In this document: piece after piece, positions 20,701-28,199 of the stretch
How the letters are laid out: each line of letters begins with the position of its first letter
Position numbering within the stretch: the stretch's first letter is position 1
Assembly: GCA_015520105.1 (NCBI GenBank)
Contig: WAQT01000006.1
Location: 1-28,655, forward strand
Source of the DNA: Candidatus Aenigmatarchaeota archaeon
GTDB lineage: Archaea > Aenigmatarchaeota > Aenigmatarchaeia > QMZP01
DNA length: 28,655 bases
Reading direction: 5' to 3'
Made by a program: the position numbers and the translations under genes
Notes under the pieces: model-generated
The model's input: the letters and a program-made list of their open reading frames with translations, nothing else
What the model was told of the DNA's origin: nothing
The model's database searches: none

Positions 20701-21215
20701 TGTCCTCCGGAGACTACAGGACAGCAGAGACTATACTTGAAACTGTCAGGCAGAAACTGGAGCAGGCATCTGAGGAGCTGGAGCGGTTGGAAAACGAGCA
20801 GAAATTGCTTATGAGCGCAAACATGTCCGGGGTGTGGCTATGGGCCTTTATTATAATAATAGTCGCTGCGCTCTCAGGATTCCTCTACTATACCTTCTTT
20901 ATGCAGAAAGGCTATCATCCTCAAAGGGGATTCAGACCAACCGAGCCTTCGGGAATCGCTGACCGCGTATCTTCGGTTATCAAGACAATAAAATACTCGG
21001 TCGGGTCACGTGCAGAAAGCATAAAACCTGCAAAAATGCCAACAGTGAAAAAGGAGGAGACTTCATTCGCACCCAAATCAGTCAAGAACCCATACAAGGA
21101 AGGTTATGTGAGCCACGCGGCTTCTGAATATTCATACAAGGAAGGCCTCTTCTCCAGAATAAAGAACAGGTTCAGAAAGAAGGACAAGAGCCAGAAAAGA
21201 ATATGGGACTACTGA
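17781..21215 (+). CDS. Large cell-surface glycoprotein-like protein, membrane anchored
   Basis: The 1144-aa protein starts with a hydrophobic export signal (GTLALFVILSLAIINLSIA). About 970 residues of Ser/Thr/Asn-rich beta modules follow, with very many N-x-S/T sequons. At least three related Ig-like modules have the pattern PYITINYPQNNS...F.V.D...C...Y.NG (near 155, 240 and 330). CARDB-like modules occur near 420-530 and 680-760, and a NEW3-like module near 815-910 (NTGNSTMTVKLSVNQ...PSDIELGEYIGTF). Then come a helical, probably coiled-coil stalk (about 935-1010), one transmembrane helix (about 1018-1040) and a basic cytoplasmic tail of about 100 residues. The organisation suits an S-layer-like or adhesin protein facing outward; this is inference. 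Confidence 0.82.
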   Translation: MNSNAAVQRGTLALFVILSLAIINLSIASDFSANSFSTAESGSSNQQLNFTISNTDTQLNITQVNITLPLAFSFIPGSNTTSATATSFYNSSDNITWINTTLSGFVENGTEEYFLFNVSVPSGTGEYNFTVSVLFTDGSSNTTNVTITVSDTTPPALSIYYPQNITYSTTSMWLNFTYTEINPDSCWYDYNGTNTSLASCQNQSFQALDGQTSVLVLYMNDTSGNLGSASVGFTVSTPPTNIIPVSPTPGNNSYINSAWVLVNVTFSETNPDSCVLDWNNQTNYTMTRNGTYCYRNVTGLSDGIYRYSIYVNDTYGNLGWNGTWTVKVERTAPYITINYPQNNSNITTGTLNINFTVTDSVASSMNCSLYMDGNSSYSYNNASVINATPDNYTHAGLTVGIHNITINCSDANYTGTSFASFGVYPDISIQSVTWNSTGSSFNDNRTTQGSNITVAVTIINTGDFNITSNATLLLKWDGYTNRVINGTYEIPAENLTSGSSHTVVFYDVINTTYVTSGYHTITAELSTNESEASLSNNTLTIGKTVGYNITVIDSYGWASWTNSSYPAKVDPGETVLFNVSITYANGDPVTDLNVSLNFTVSETSPNSSRSYTLSSSGNSSGYYWFNITAPSVTSGYIQTGIYNLRLNVTKGNYTGTSGLSFNLTAPRLGSSPSGLFDLDLQGGSSIYEIVNITVSNPGNKDASNVNVNYWASSGVSLSFVSWGHCWNITSLPAGSSNSTACIGIKVTATSTGTKHLYVNVTGRDADNRLYYNYADYTFTVSDSGNQSSSSDQSTQQTSASASTSTPSYSLDITNYQSNFEAVRGETITTSVTVKNTGNSTMTVKLSVNQPSLESITVAPTENSISSGGSATFSVEMKLPSDIELGEYIGTFKAYKSDDESVSKEKAFTISVVESIGNKSSATEKYNNYSALFNELKERLDAINNSGVFNESNLTLANSILNEILTLLSQANSSMSSGDYRTAETILETVRQKLEQASEELERLENEQKLLMSANMSGVWLWAFIIIIVAALSGFLYYTFFMQKGYHPQRGFRPTEPSGIADRVSSVIKTIKYSVGSRAESIKPAKMPTVKKEETSFAPKSVKNPYKEGYVSHAASEYSYKEGLFSRIKNRFRKKDKSQKRIWDY

Positions 21216-21323
21216 ACCGGTTCATGCATGCCAAGCGAATCTCGAGCGATTTGCGTTTATTCCTTGCAAACCTTTGGAACATAAACACAATCTTTATAAA
21301 TATACTATCAATCAGTAATTAAT

Positions 21324-21767
21324 ATGTACAGAGTATCAATGCTCATGAAAAAACTGAGGAGAGCAAAAGCCGAAAAAATATTATTCAGGGACATAAACGG
21401 AGACGGCATTCCGGACTGCATATATATTCAGAAAGGCGGGTTCATGAGATTTTGCCGGGGGAAGGCCGAGCATATGTATAAACTGTTGTGCGCAATCCAG
21501 ACAAAATCCGGTTTCAAAAAACCGTTCCTTATAAAACTCTTTAACAGAAAACCCGACGCGGTCATGATAGATGATGTCGACATGGATGGCAATGAAGATA
21601 TTATCTACCTTAAGAGGGGCGGCTTCTCTCACATGGATGGAAAGAATGACGTGTTCATATACCGTCTGATGTTTATGAAGGGGAACGGAGACGGCAGCTT
21701 CCAAGAGCCAAGACAGATAGCGCTAATGAACACCGCTCCAGAAAGATTGCTGGTGTCGGATTCCTGA
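21324..21767 (+). CDS. Small FG-GAP/VCBS-like protein, apparently cytosolic
   Basis: The 147-aa protein contains two calcium-loop-like motifs of the FG-GAP/VCBS type, DINGDGIPD (23-31) and DVDMDGNED (84-92), each followed by a beta strand (CIYIQKGGF, IIYLKRGGF), and GNGDGSFQEPRQI near the end. These repeats form beta-propeller blades. Usually they are in long exported proteins; here there are only about two and no signal peptide or membrane segment. A TATA box (CTTTATAAATATA, 21292-21304) 27 nt upstream fixes the ATG. It lies between the large surface protein and the pilus operon, transcribed separately. It might form a propeller by oligomerisation, or be a remnant of a longer gene. Confidence 0.7.
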   Translation: MYRVSMLMKKLRRAKAEKILFRDINGDGIPDCIYIQKGGFMRFCRGKAEHMYKLLCAIQTKSGFKKPFLIKLFNRKPDAVMIDDVDMDGNEDIIYLKRGGFSHMDGKNDVFIYRLMFMKGNGDGSFQEPRQIALMNTAPERLLVSDS

Positions 21768-21945
21768 CAGTTTATATCTCTTGACCCGTGATTTGTTGCA
21801 CTGGTTCTGACAACCAGTCAGTAAAGCGCAGGACTGATAACATTCAGGATTCTCATGAATATAACCTGACGAGAACCAACGAACTTGATTCTGAAATCGC
21901 TGCGCGCTGCGCCAACAATTTAACATCCATCTCCCAATTAATGTT
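21768..21945. other. Non-coding stretch before the pilus operon
   Basis: No ORF. It holds a CTGGTT-CTGAC-AACCAG hairpin (about 21799-21815), several CTGA tetramers that do not form a convincing C/D RNA, and a TATA element CAATTTAACA (21915-21924) 26 nt before the pilin-like gene. Confidence 0.4.
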
Positions 21946-22407
21946 ATGAACTGTAATAAAACAAGCAGAAGAAAGGCCGCAACATTCATTATAGAACAGG
22001 TTCTTCTGTTTATGATCGGCATAATGATAGTCGGCGCGTCCATCATGCTTTTCAGCAACTATAACGAATACTTTAACGAGGTCTCAGCAAGAAGCCATGC
22101 AGAGGATATAGCCGGGATAATAACGTCCAGCATACTTAAACTCTCAGAGAAAAAGAGCGACTCAAGAATACTTATGAGCTTCTGCAAGCCTCCTGCAAAA
22201 GGCTGCCTTCCGGACAGAATAGGAGGAGAGGATTACATGATTCTCCTTTCGCAGAATAACGTGACTGTTAAAACCCTGGATTCAGAAACAGGAACTGTTG
22301 CCTCTCTTCTGGGAATAAACGAAAGCTTTATGCTGTCCGGAAGGGTTTACAGTTCATCCGGCAGTTTTTTGATTTTTAAGCAGGGAGATGAAATTATATT
22401 AAGATAG
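21946..22407 (+). CDS. Type IV pilin-like / archaellum-accessory-like protein
   Basis: The 153-aa protein begins with a basic segment (MNCNKTSRRKA) followed by a long hydrophobic helix (ATFIIEQVLLFMIGIMIVGASIMLF). This is the pattern of class III (prepilin peptidase) signals, with a Glu near +6 as in pilins, and cleavage could occur at KA/A. The remainder is a globular domain with one Cys pair (FCKPPAKGC) and N-glycosylation sequons. It is the first gene of an operon with the secretion ATPase (14-nt gap) and two platform proteins, supporting a role as a pilus subunit or minor pilin. A TATA element lies 26 nt upstream. Confidence 0.75.
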   Translation: MNCNKTSRRKAATFIIEQVLLFMIGIMIVGASIMLFSNYNEYFNEVSARSHAEDIAGIITSSILKLSEKKSDSRILMSFCKPPAKGCLPDRIGGEDYMILLSQNNVTVKTLDSETGTVASLLGINESFMLSGRVYSSSGSFLIFKQGDEIILR

Positions 22408-22421
22408 AACACGGGATATGC

Positions 22422-24197
22422 ATGAAAGAGATTTCTGCGAAGGAAAATCCGGCGCTCAGAAACATTGTTAAAGCTATGAGAAGAGGAGCCCTGCTTCTCG
22501 AGAAGAAAAAAACCTCGGACGCAAATAAACCATACCGCGTCTATGCGCCGCAGTTTGTTTTGCAATCTCTTAAAGAGGAAAAGAAAGAGAAAAAAGAAAG
22601 CGCGCCTAAGGGAATTGAGATATCAGAACATATTACTACTGATATAAACGCCTACAGCCCGATATACACGAATAGTCCTGACGAGAAGAAGGGACTAAGA
22701 ATGACTTACAGCCTTATACCGCGAAATCCAAGGAAGGGAGAGATGGTCTTCGCATACGCTGACATAAAATGGGACGAGAACAAGAACGACTTTATCTATA
22801 ACGTTGTTGAACCGCGCATAAGCCAGTGGGAAAGGGAAGTGATAGAGGAAACAAAGAGGGCCCTGGAAGAAAGGCTCGATGTAGACTTCTACAAAATAGG
22901 AGAGGTCAAGGCCAAGGAACTTTTGAGGCAGGAAGTCTTCGATATACTTTCGGAATACAAGGGAATAGAGGAACAGAGAAAGGCCGTGCTTCTCTATTAT
23001 ATAGAGAGGGATATAATAGGGCTCGGAAAGATAGAACCGCTCATGAACGACCCTAACATAGAGGACATATCATGCGACGGTGTAAACATACCTGTCTATG
23101 TGTATCACAGAAACCCCAAAATAGGGTCTGTCAAGACAAATATAATCTTTACGGATTCCGATGAACTCAATACCTTCGTTTCAAGAATGGCTCAGAAATG
23201 CAGAAAGACCATCAACATAGCGGAGCCGCTTCTTGACGCCACGCTCCCAGACGGCTCGAGAATACAGGCCACTCTTGGAACAGACATAGCAAGAAAGGGC
23301 TCAAATTTCACCATAAGGAAGTTTACAGACGCGCCCCTCACCCCGACGCACATGCTGGATTTCGGGACACTCGATTCCACAGAGCTTGCATACCTCTGGC
23401 TGGCAATAGAGAACGGTCAGTCCATTCTCATCTCAGGAGGAACTGCCACAGGAAAAACCTCCCTTCTAAATGCCCTTTCGCTGTTCATAAAACCAAATCT
23501 GAAGATAGTGAGCATAGAGGACACCGCTGAACTCAGGCTTCCGCACCCGCACTGGATACCTGAGGTGGCAAGAACTCCCCTCTCGGAAGGAAGGAAGAGA
23601 GGAGAGGTTACGCTCTTTGACCTTCTTAAATCATCTTTGAGGCAGAGGCCGGACTATATAATCATGGGAGAGGTCAGGGGAAAAGAGACATTCGTCCTCT
23701 TCCAGCAGATGGCAACAGGCCACCCAAGCATAGCAACCATACATGCAGCAAGCATAGACCAGCTTGTAGACAGGCTGACCACACCTCCAATATCCCTTCC
23801 GCCAACGCTGCTTGAGAATATAAACATAATAATATTCCTTGTGATGTCGAGGCTTGGCGGAAACTACGTGAGGAGGGCCAATAAAATAGCAGAAGTGCTC
23901 GGAATAGAAAACAACAGGCCTGTGACAAGAGACGTGTTTGCATGGAACCCGGCACGTGACAGGTTTGATGTGACAGGAACGTCTGTTGTTCTTAAGAACA
24001 TATCACTGAGGCTGGGTGTGACCGACAATGAGATAAAGGCGGAACTTATAAGGAGAAGGGCTGTCCTTGAATGGATGAGGTACGAAGGAATAAGGGACTA
24101 CAGACACTTTGCGAGAATCGTGAGCAGCTATTATCTCAACCCAAAGGCTGTAATAGACATGATAGTGAGCAAATACGGAAACCTTCACATGCTCTGA
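22422..24197 (+). CDS. Type IV pilus/archaellum secretion ATPase (TadA/FlaI family)
   Basis: This hexameric motor powers assembly of archaeal type IV pili. The 591-aa protein has a charged N-terminal region, an N-terminal binding domain (GLGKIEPLMNDPNIEDISCDG, with arginines near 290), and the core ATPase: Walker A GGTATGKTS with Lys345, an Asp box in IVSIEDTAELRLPHPHWI, Walker B region PDYIIMGEVRGKETFVLFQQMATGH, and a His box near ATIHAASIDQLVDRL. Catalytic residues are intact. It is followed after 9 nt by the first platform gene, with GGTGG as ribosome binding site. No prepilin peptidase or archaellum fla/arl accessory genes are in the window, so a pilus rather than an archaellum is more likely. 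Confidence 0.93.
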   Translation: MKEISAKENPALRNIVKAMRRGALLLEKKKTSDANKPYRVYAPQFVLQSLKEEKKEKKESAPKGIEISEHITTDINAYSPIYTNSPDEKKGLRMTYSLIPRNPRKGEMVFAYADIKWDENKNDFIYNVVEPRISQWEREVIEETKRALEERLDVDFYKIGEVKAKELLRQEVFDILSEYKGIEEQRKAVLLYYIERDIIGLGKIEPLMNDPNIEDISCDGVNIPVYVYHRNPKIGSVKTNIIFTDSDELNTFVSRMAQKCRKTINIAEPLLDATLPDGSRIQATLGTDIARKGSNFTIRKFTDAPLTPTHMLDFGTLDSTELAYLWLAIENGQSILISGGTATGKTSLLNALSLFIKPNLKIVSIEDTAELRLPHPHWIPEVARTPLSEGRKRGEVTLFDLLKSSLRQRPDYIIMGEVRGKETFVLFQQMATGHPSIATIHAASIDQLVDRLTTPPISLPPTLLENINIIIFLVMSRLGGNYVRRANKIAEVLGIENNRPVTRDVFAWNPARDRFDVTGTSVVLKNISLRLGVTDNEIKAELIRRRAVLEWMRYEGIRDYRHFARIVSSYYLNPKAVIDMIVSKYGNLHML

Positions 24198-24206
24198 TGG
24201 TGGTTT

Positions 24207-25082
24207 ATGAAAAAGAGCATAGCTGTACGGATGTTCGGAGATATAGTAAAGCCTTACATCACGTATTTCAAGGGGCTTGAGATTAGCCTGAAGAAATCAA
24301 CAATAAAGAAGACAGTGCAAGAGTATGTATCGTACCTATTCTTCTTCTCTCTGATGTCTTTCATTGTTTCCTTGATATTATCTTCGTTCTTTGTGACACT
24401 GACTGTCGGAGGAATGATATCCGCAGGCAAGGTAGCAGACATGCTCTTTCTCTATACACTATCAGTGATAATCTCCATAATGCTAAGCGCCGGAGTGTTT
24501 CTTGCAGGCTACTACTATCCCTCCCTGATAGCAAGAAACAGGAGAACCAAAATTGAGAGGTCCCTCCCTTTCGCTGTCTTCCATATGAGAACAGCTGCAT
24601 CTTCCGGAGTGGAACCTTCAGAGATATTCAGGTCGCTGTCTACAAGAGGAGGCGTGATAGGAAAGGAAGCGGAAAGAATATACAATGACGTCAAGTCTCT
24701 TGGCATGAGCATAACAGCGGCTTTAGACAGAGCTGCTGCAAGAAGCCCCTCTCCAGAGTTTGCTGAAATTCTGTGGGGGCTCTCTTCTGTCATAACAACA
24801 GGAGGAAGCATTGAAGACTATCTCTCTGGAAAAACCAAGACAGCAATGAATCAGTACAGGAGGTCACTGAACGATTACGCTAAGAACATGGCGTTGTATA
24901 CAGAAATATACATAACCCTTGTAATAGTGGGTTCTCTCTTCTCTATCGTGCTGACCTCGATGATATCCCCGCTTGCGGGCAACACGCTTCTCATGCAAAG
25001 CTTTCTTGTGTTCTTTGTTATACCGATGGTCTCCATTGCTTTCATAGTGCTTATAAGGGGAATGTCGCCTTCGGAGTACTGA
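24207..25082 (+). CDS. Pilus platform protein, first T2SSF half (TadB-like)
   Basis: The 291-aa membrane protein has one type II secretion F domain. Two transmembrane helices lie near residues 45-72 and 80-107. The cytoplasmic four-helix domain has LPFAVFHMRTAASSGVEPSEIFRSLS, and two C-terminal helices follow (about 233-255 and 260-285). Archaeal FlaJ/ArlJ-like proteins usually carry two such domains in a chain of about 550 residues; here each is a separate gene, as in bacterial TadB and TadC. The ATG has GGTGG 7 nt upstream. The next gene starts 4 nt after the stop, so they are co-translated. It should anchor the ATPase and guide pilins in the membrane. Confidence 0.87.
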   Translation: MKKSIAVRMFGDIVKPYITYFKGLEISLKKSTIKKTVQEYVSYLFFFSLMSFIVSLILSSFFVTLTVGGMISAGKVADMLFLYTLSVIISIMLSAGVFLAGYYYPSLIARNRRTKIERSLPFAVFHMRTAASSGVEPSEIFRSLSTRGGVIGKEAERIYNDVKSLGMSITAALDRAAARSPSPEFAEILWGLSSVITTGGSIEDYLSGKTKTAMNQYRRSLNDYAKNMALYTEIYITLVIVGSLFSIVLTSMISPLAGNTLLMQSFLVFFVIPMVSIAFIVLIRGMSPSEY

Positions 25083-25086
25083 TAAC

Positions 25087-26007
25087 ATGAAAGAGGACAA
25101 AAGAGTGACAATCATCCTGCTTGCCGCAGGATTCGTTCTTGTAGCTGTTGGGCTGCTGATAGGCGACAGCGCTGTTCTCGGAAACATATTGATACTTGCG
25201 GTCTTCCTTAACGTGTTCCCTTATTTCCTTTACAGGTATTCCAGAGCGATGTGGATAAAGAGCATAGAGGCGCAGTTCCCGAACTTCATAAGGGATATGG
25301 CCGATGCGGTCAGGTCCGGAATGTCCCTGCCGGAGGCAATAAATCTTGTGAGCAGGTCGAACTACGGAAACCTATCCAGCGAGGTTAAGAGAATGAACAA
25401 CATGCTTTCCTGGGGGACACCGTTCCTTCGAGTGATAGAGATATTCCAGAACAAGACCAGAGAGTCCAAACTTATCAGCGAGGCGCTGAATATCATAAAG
25501 GAGTCTTATCAGTCCGGAGGGGATATAGCGTCTGCGCTTGACTCGGTCTCGAATGATATAATAATGGTAAAGGAGGCAGAGGCAGAGAGGGCTTCCATAG
25601 TGAAGCAGCAGGTGTTCATCATGTACGGCATATTCGTGATATTCCTTGTGGTCTCTGTTCTGATAATAAATATCATGGTTCCAATGATAAAGAGCCAGCC
25701 TGATATAAGCACGTTCCAGAGCGGATTCTCGATGTTCAGCGACCCATGCAAGAGCAGCGACGTCTTTCCATGCCTGATATTCGCAAGCGTTAACAACATG
25801 CTTGGCGTAGAGAGGCAGGGAGTCGGCTCCTATTATATAGCATTGTTCTTTCTTTCTGTTGTTATTCAGGGTCTCTTTATAGGACTTATTGCAGGCCAGA
25901 TAGGAGAGAATTCCATAATCTCTGGATTCAAACACTCTCTTGTCATGATGATATCCACGCTTGGTGTTTATATACTGCTTATAAAGCTTGGAATAATCGC
26001 TGTCTGA
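25087..26007 (+). CDS. Pilus platform protein, second T2SSF half (TadC-like)
   Basis: The 306-aa protein has two N-terminal helices (about 6-25 and 29-52), a T2SSF cytoplasmic domain with FPNFIRDMADAVRSGMSLPEAINLVSRSNYGNLSSEVKRM and SGGDIASALDSVSNDI, and three C-terminal hydrophobic segments (about 180-200, 242-262, 280-300). The loop between the first two of these has two cysteines (SDPCKSSDVFPC) that may be extracellular. Its start is 4 nt after the preceding stop. With the first half it would make a heteromeric equivalent of FlaJ/ArlJ. It is the last gene of the operon. Confidence 0.88.
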   Translation: MKEDKRVTIILLAAGFVLVAVGLLIGDSAVLGNILILAVFLNVFPYFLYRYSRAMWIKSIEAQFPNFIRDMADAVRSGMSLPEAINLVSRSNYGNLSSEVKRMNNMLSWGTPFLRVIEIFQNKTRESKLISEALNIIKESYQSGGDIASALDSVSNDIIMVKEAEAERASIVKQQVFIMYGIFVIFLVVSVLIINIMVPMIKSQPDISTFQSGFSMFSDPCKSSDVFPCLIFASVNNMLGVERQGVGSYYIALFFLSVVIQGLFIGLIAGQIGENSIISGFKHSLVMMISTLGVYILLIKLGIIAV

Positions 26008-26059
26008 CTCGATAACAGCGTTATGTCACCTTTTTAAGTCCTCCCTTAATATTCTGAAG

Positions 26060-26070
26060 GTAAAATACAA
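26060..26070 (+). promoter_or_regulatory. TATA-like element of the RimK-like gene
   Basis: GTAAAATACAA is centred about 23 nt before the ATG at 26087, with no ribosome binding site, so a leaderless start is likely. It decides for ATG 26087 rather than the TTG three codons earlier. Confidence 0.4.
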
Positions 26071-26086
26071 ACCCGGGTTGCATAAA

Positions 26087-27004
26087 ATGAGCCTGTGCAT
26101 AATAGGCCAGGAAAAAAGCGAAACCAACATAAGAATCCTGGAAGAGGCAAAAAAGGCGTTCGGTTCTGTGCTGTTCGTCCCTGTGGAGGGCATAGGCATA
26201 GGTCTCACTGACAGGTTCTCCATAACATACAGGGCAACAGACCTCTTCAGGTTCAAGGCGGTGCTGCCCAGAGCATCAAGAAGGTATTATTCCTACCTCT
26301 ACCAGCTTCTCTCCCTCTTTCCCGGAGAGACGTACATGCCTATAAAGCCGATAAGCTTCCTTCTATCCGAAGAGAGGTTCTTCCTTCTCACGGTTCTCAG
26401 GAAAAGGGGCGTGGACACGCTCAATCTCCATATGTACAGCTCCACAAAGGCAGCGGAAAAGCTGGCCGAAGAATCCCGATACCCTTTGATGATAAGAACT
26501 CCTGACAAGAAGACAGGCGTTCTTGTCAAGAACGAGAAGGAAGCGAAAAGCGTGATGGATGCCCTCACACATCTCCAGAAGCACATACTCGTGGAGGACG
26601 TGGTCAAAGACATAGTGTCACTCTATGTTGCAGACCCCTACATACTGGCTGCTGCGAAGAAGAAAACAAAAGAAACGGACGTGGTCTTTGGGAAGGGAGA
26701 GCTAAAAAACTTCAAGCCCAGCATAGAGATAGAACAGATGGCTCTTGACGCTGCAAGGGCCATAGACACCCAGATAGCAAGAGTCGATATCTCCCTCAGC
26801 GATTCGCCGAAGGTTGTGAACATAGAACTCAATCCCGACCTTGTGACCCCAAGCAGAGCAACAGGGGTCAACATACCCGAAAGGGTGATAAAGGCCATTA
26901 CAGAGAATTATGAGAGCCACAAAAAGAAACCGCTTCTTATGAAATTCTTTGAGGATGCCCGCTCTGTCGTGAAGGATGTTCTCGGAAGCAAGCAGTTGAT
27001 ATAG
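26087..27004 (+). CDS. ATP-grasp ligase of the RimK family
   Basis: RimK-type enzymes ligate an amino acid, often glutamate, to a carboxyl group of a protein or small molecule with ATP. The 305-aa protein has the ATP-grasp layout: an N-terminal alpha/beta domain (LCIIGQEKSETNIRILEEA), then LSEERFFLLTVLRKRGVDTLNLHMYSS, a lysine-containing nucleotide-binding strand (PLMIRTPDKKTGVLVKNEKEA), HILVEDVV, and the metal-binding segment VDISLSDSPKVVNIELNPDL. The usual G-rich ATP loop is modified (RTPDKKTGVLV). It stands alone between the pilus operon and a convergent flavoenzyme gene. A RimB-like protease is encoded at 6410-6784. Substrate unknown. Confidence 0.82.
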   Translation: MSLCIIGQEKSETNIRILEEAKKAFGSVLFVPVEGIGIGLTDRFSITYRATDLFRFKAVLPRASRRYYSYLYQLLSLFPGETYMPIKPISFLLSEERFFLLTVLRKRGVDTLNLHMYSSTKAAEKLAEESRYPLMIRTPDKKTGVLVKNEKEAKSVMDALTHLQKHILVEDVVKDIVSLYVADPYILAAAKKKTKETDVVFGKGELKNFKPSIEIEQMALDAARAIDTQIARVDISLSDSPKVVNIELNPDLVTPSRATGVNIPERVIKAITENYESHKKKPLLMKFFEDARSVVKDVLGSKQLI

Positions 27005-27020
27005 CAGAATCCAACCAACT

Positions 27021-28073
27021 TTAACCAAACAGTTTGCCCATACCCTCTGCAGGAAAGTCCATATCAAGGAAATTGATTTTTCCCGAGAGCGACTTCATCA
27101 TTCCGAGAAACCTGTCTACCTGAGCGTTATCCATCTCCCTGTAAATCTTCCTGAACATCATTCCCATTGCGATGTTCTTCCAGAACCTTTTTCCCCACTC
27201 ATGCTCATATACCGAAAGGGAAAGCTCTGAGAAATCTTCGTTTTCAAAGCATTTGGCAACAGTTCTGGCCGCTATTTCTGCAGCAGTCATGCCGTACACC
27301 ACGCCGCCGCCGGACCACGGCTTCACCTGGGATGCCGCATCCCCAACCAGAAGCGTTCTCTTGAAGAACGTCTTCTGAAAACCGAGCGGTATAAGACCAG
27401 CCGACTTCCTGCAACCCCCCAATGAGAAGAACCTCTCAACCTTCCTGAAATCCGGTTTTGAAGAGAACATTCCGTACTCCACGCTTTCCCCTCTCGGTAT
27501 CCTCCACATAAATCCGTCTTCAGAGAGTCTCTTGTCATACCACATCTCAACGTAGTCTGAGTGATCCCTTTCTTCGGTCACTGCTATCAGCCCGGTCATC
27601 ATCTCCTGCGGCTTCTCCCCGAAATGCTCCCTTACCATCGAAAGCGGACCGTCGCATCCCAGAAGAATATCAGAACGGAACACCCTTTCCTTTGTTTTGA
27701 CAGTAACACAATCCCCCACAGAAACGGATTCCGCCCTTGTTCCTGTGAAGATATCGCAGCCAGCCCTTTCAGAAAGCCAGCGGTCGAATTTCTCCCTGTC
27801 TATCACATAAGCCGCTGTCCCTTTCTTCCTCAGTTCTATCTCCTCTCCAGAAGGAGAGTGAATGACAGCGCCTTTCACCCTGTTCTCTATCCATTCCTCA
27901 TCTATCCTCACAAGCTTTCTGAGGTTTGATGATACCAGACCTGAACACTGCACAGGTTTTCCTATGCGTGTATGTTCCTCAAGCACGGCAGTCCTGAGAC
28001 CCTTCTCCCTGCACAGTCTTGCCGAGTGCAGTCCGGCCGGCCCGGCCCCGACAATCACAACGTCATAGTTCAT
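27021..28073 (-). CDS. Geranylgeranyl reductase family FAD-dependent oxidoreductase
   Basis: Members saturate the isoprenoid chains of archaeal membrane lipids or related compounds. The 350-aa protein begins with the dinucleotide-binding VVIVGAGPAG (residues 5-14) and Glu of LEEHTRIGKPVQCSGLVS. The last block (with Cys) is characteristic of this family, whereas many other flavin monooxygenases lack it. YVIDREKFDRWL, LLGCDGPLSMVR and the second FAD motif LLVGDAASQVKPWSGGGVVYGM follow. It is somewhat shorter than typical GGRs (about 390-450 aa), mainly at the C-terminus. A TATA element (CATATATATG, 28096-28105) is 27 nt from the ATG. A lipid role is likely but not proven. Confidence 0.85.
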   Translation of the reverse strand: MNYDVVIVGAGPAGLHSARLCREKGLRTAVLEEHTRIGKPVQCSGLVSSNLRKLVRIDEEWIENRVKGAVIHSPSGEEIELRKKGTAAYVIDREKFDRWLSERAGCDIFTGTRAESVSVGDCVTVKTKERVFRSDILLGCDGPLSMVREHFGEKPQEMMTGLIAVTEERDHSDYVEMWYDKRLSEDGFMWRIPRGESVEYGMFSSKPDFRKVERFFSLGGCRKSAGLIPLGFQKTFFKRTLLVGDAASQVKPWSGGGVVYGMTAAEIAARTVAKCFENEDFSELSLSVYEHEWGKRFWKNIAMGMMFRKIYREMDNAQVDRFLGMMKSLSGKINFLDMDFPAEGMGKLFG

Positions 28074-28095
28074 AATGAATGATTCTCAAACAAAA

Positions 28096-28105
28096 CATAT
28101 ATATG
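28096..28105 (-). promoter_or_regulatory. TATA box of the geranylgeranyl-reductase-like gene
   Basis: The palindromic CATATATATG is centred 27 nt from the minus-strand ATG at 28073. A separate plus-strand TATA for the next gene lies at 28164-28176. Confidence 0.5.
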
Positions 28106-28163
28106 CTTGTTACAGAATGACGGAATAGATGAGTACGCGCTTGGAGGGTTAGGAGAACTACCG

Positions 28164-28176
28164 CTTTATTTAAATC
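28164..28176 (+). promoter_or_regulatory. TATA box of the last, partial gene
   Basis: CTTTATTTAAATC is centred about 30 nt before the ATG at 28200. No ribosome binding site is seen. Confidence 0.5.
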
Positions 28177-28199
28177 CAATTGCACTAAACACTAATATA

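Noticed and set aside
21785..21880. C/D-box RNA upstream of the pilin-like gene
   Set aside because: The C box is mismatched, the C'-D spacing is too long, and the nearby TATA would start transcription inside the candidate.
22422..26007. An archaellum (motility) operon
   Set aside because: No archaellin or ArlF/G/H-type genes are visible; only one pilin-like protein, an ATPase and split platform genes, which suits a pilus or related secretion system.
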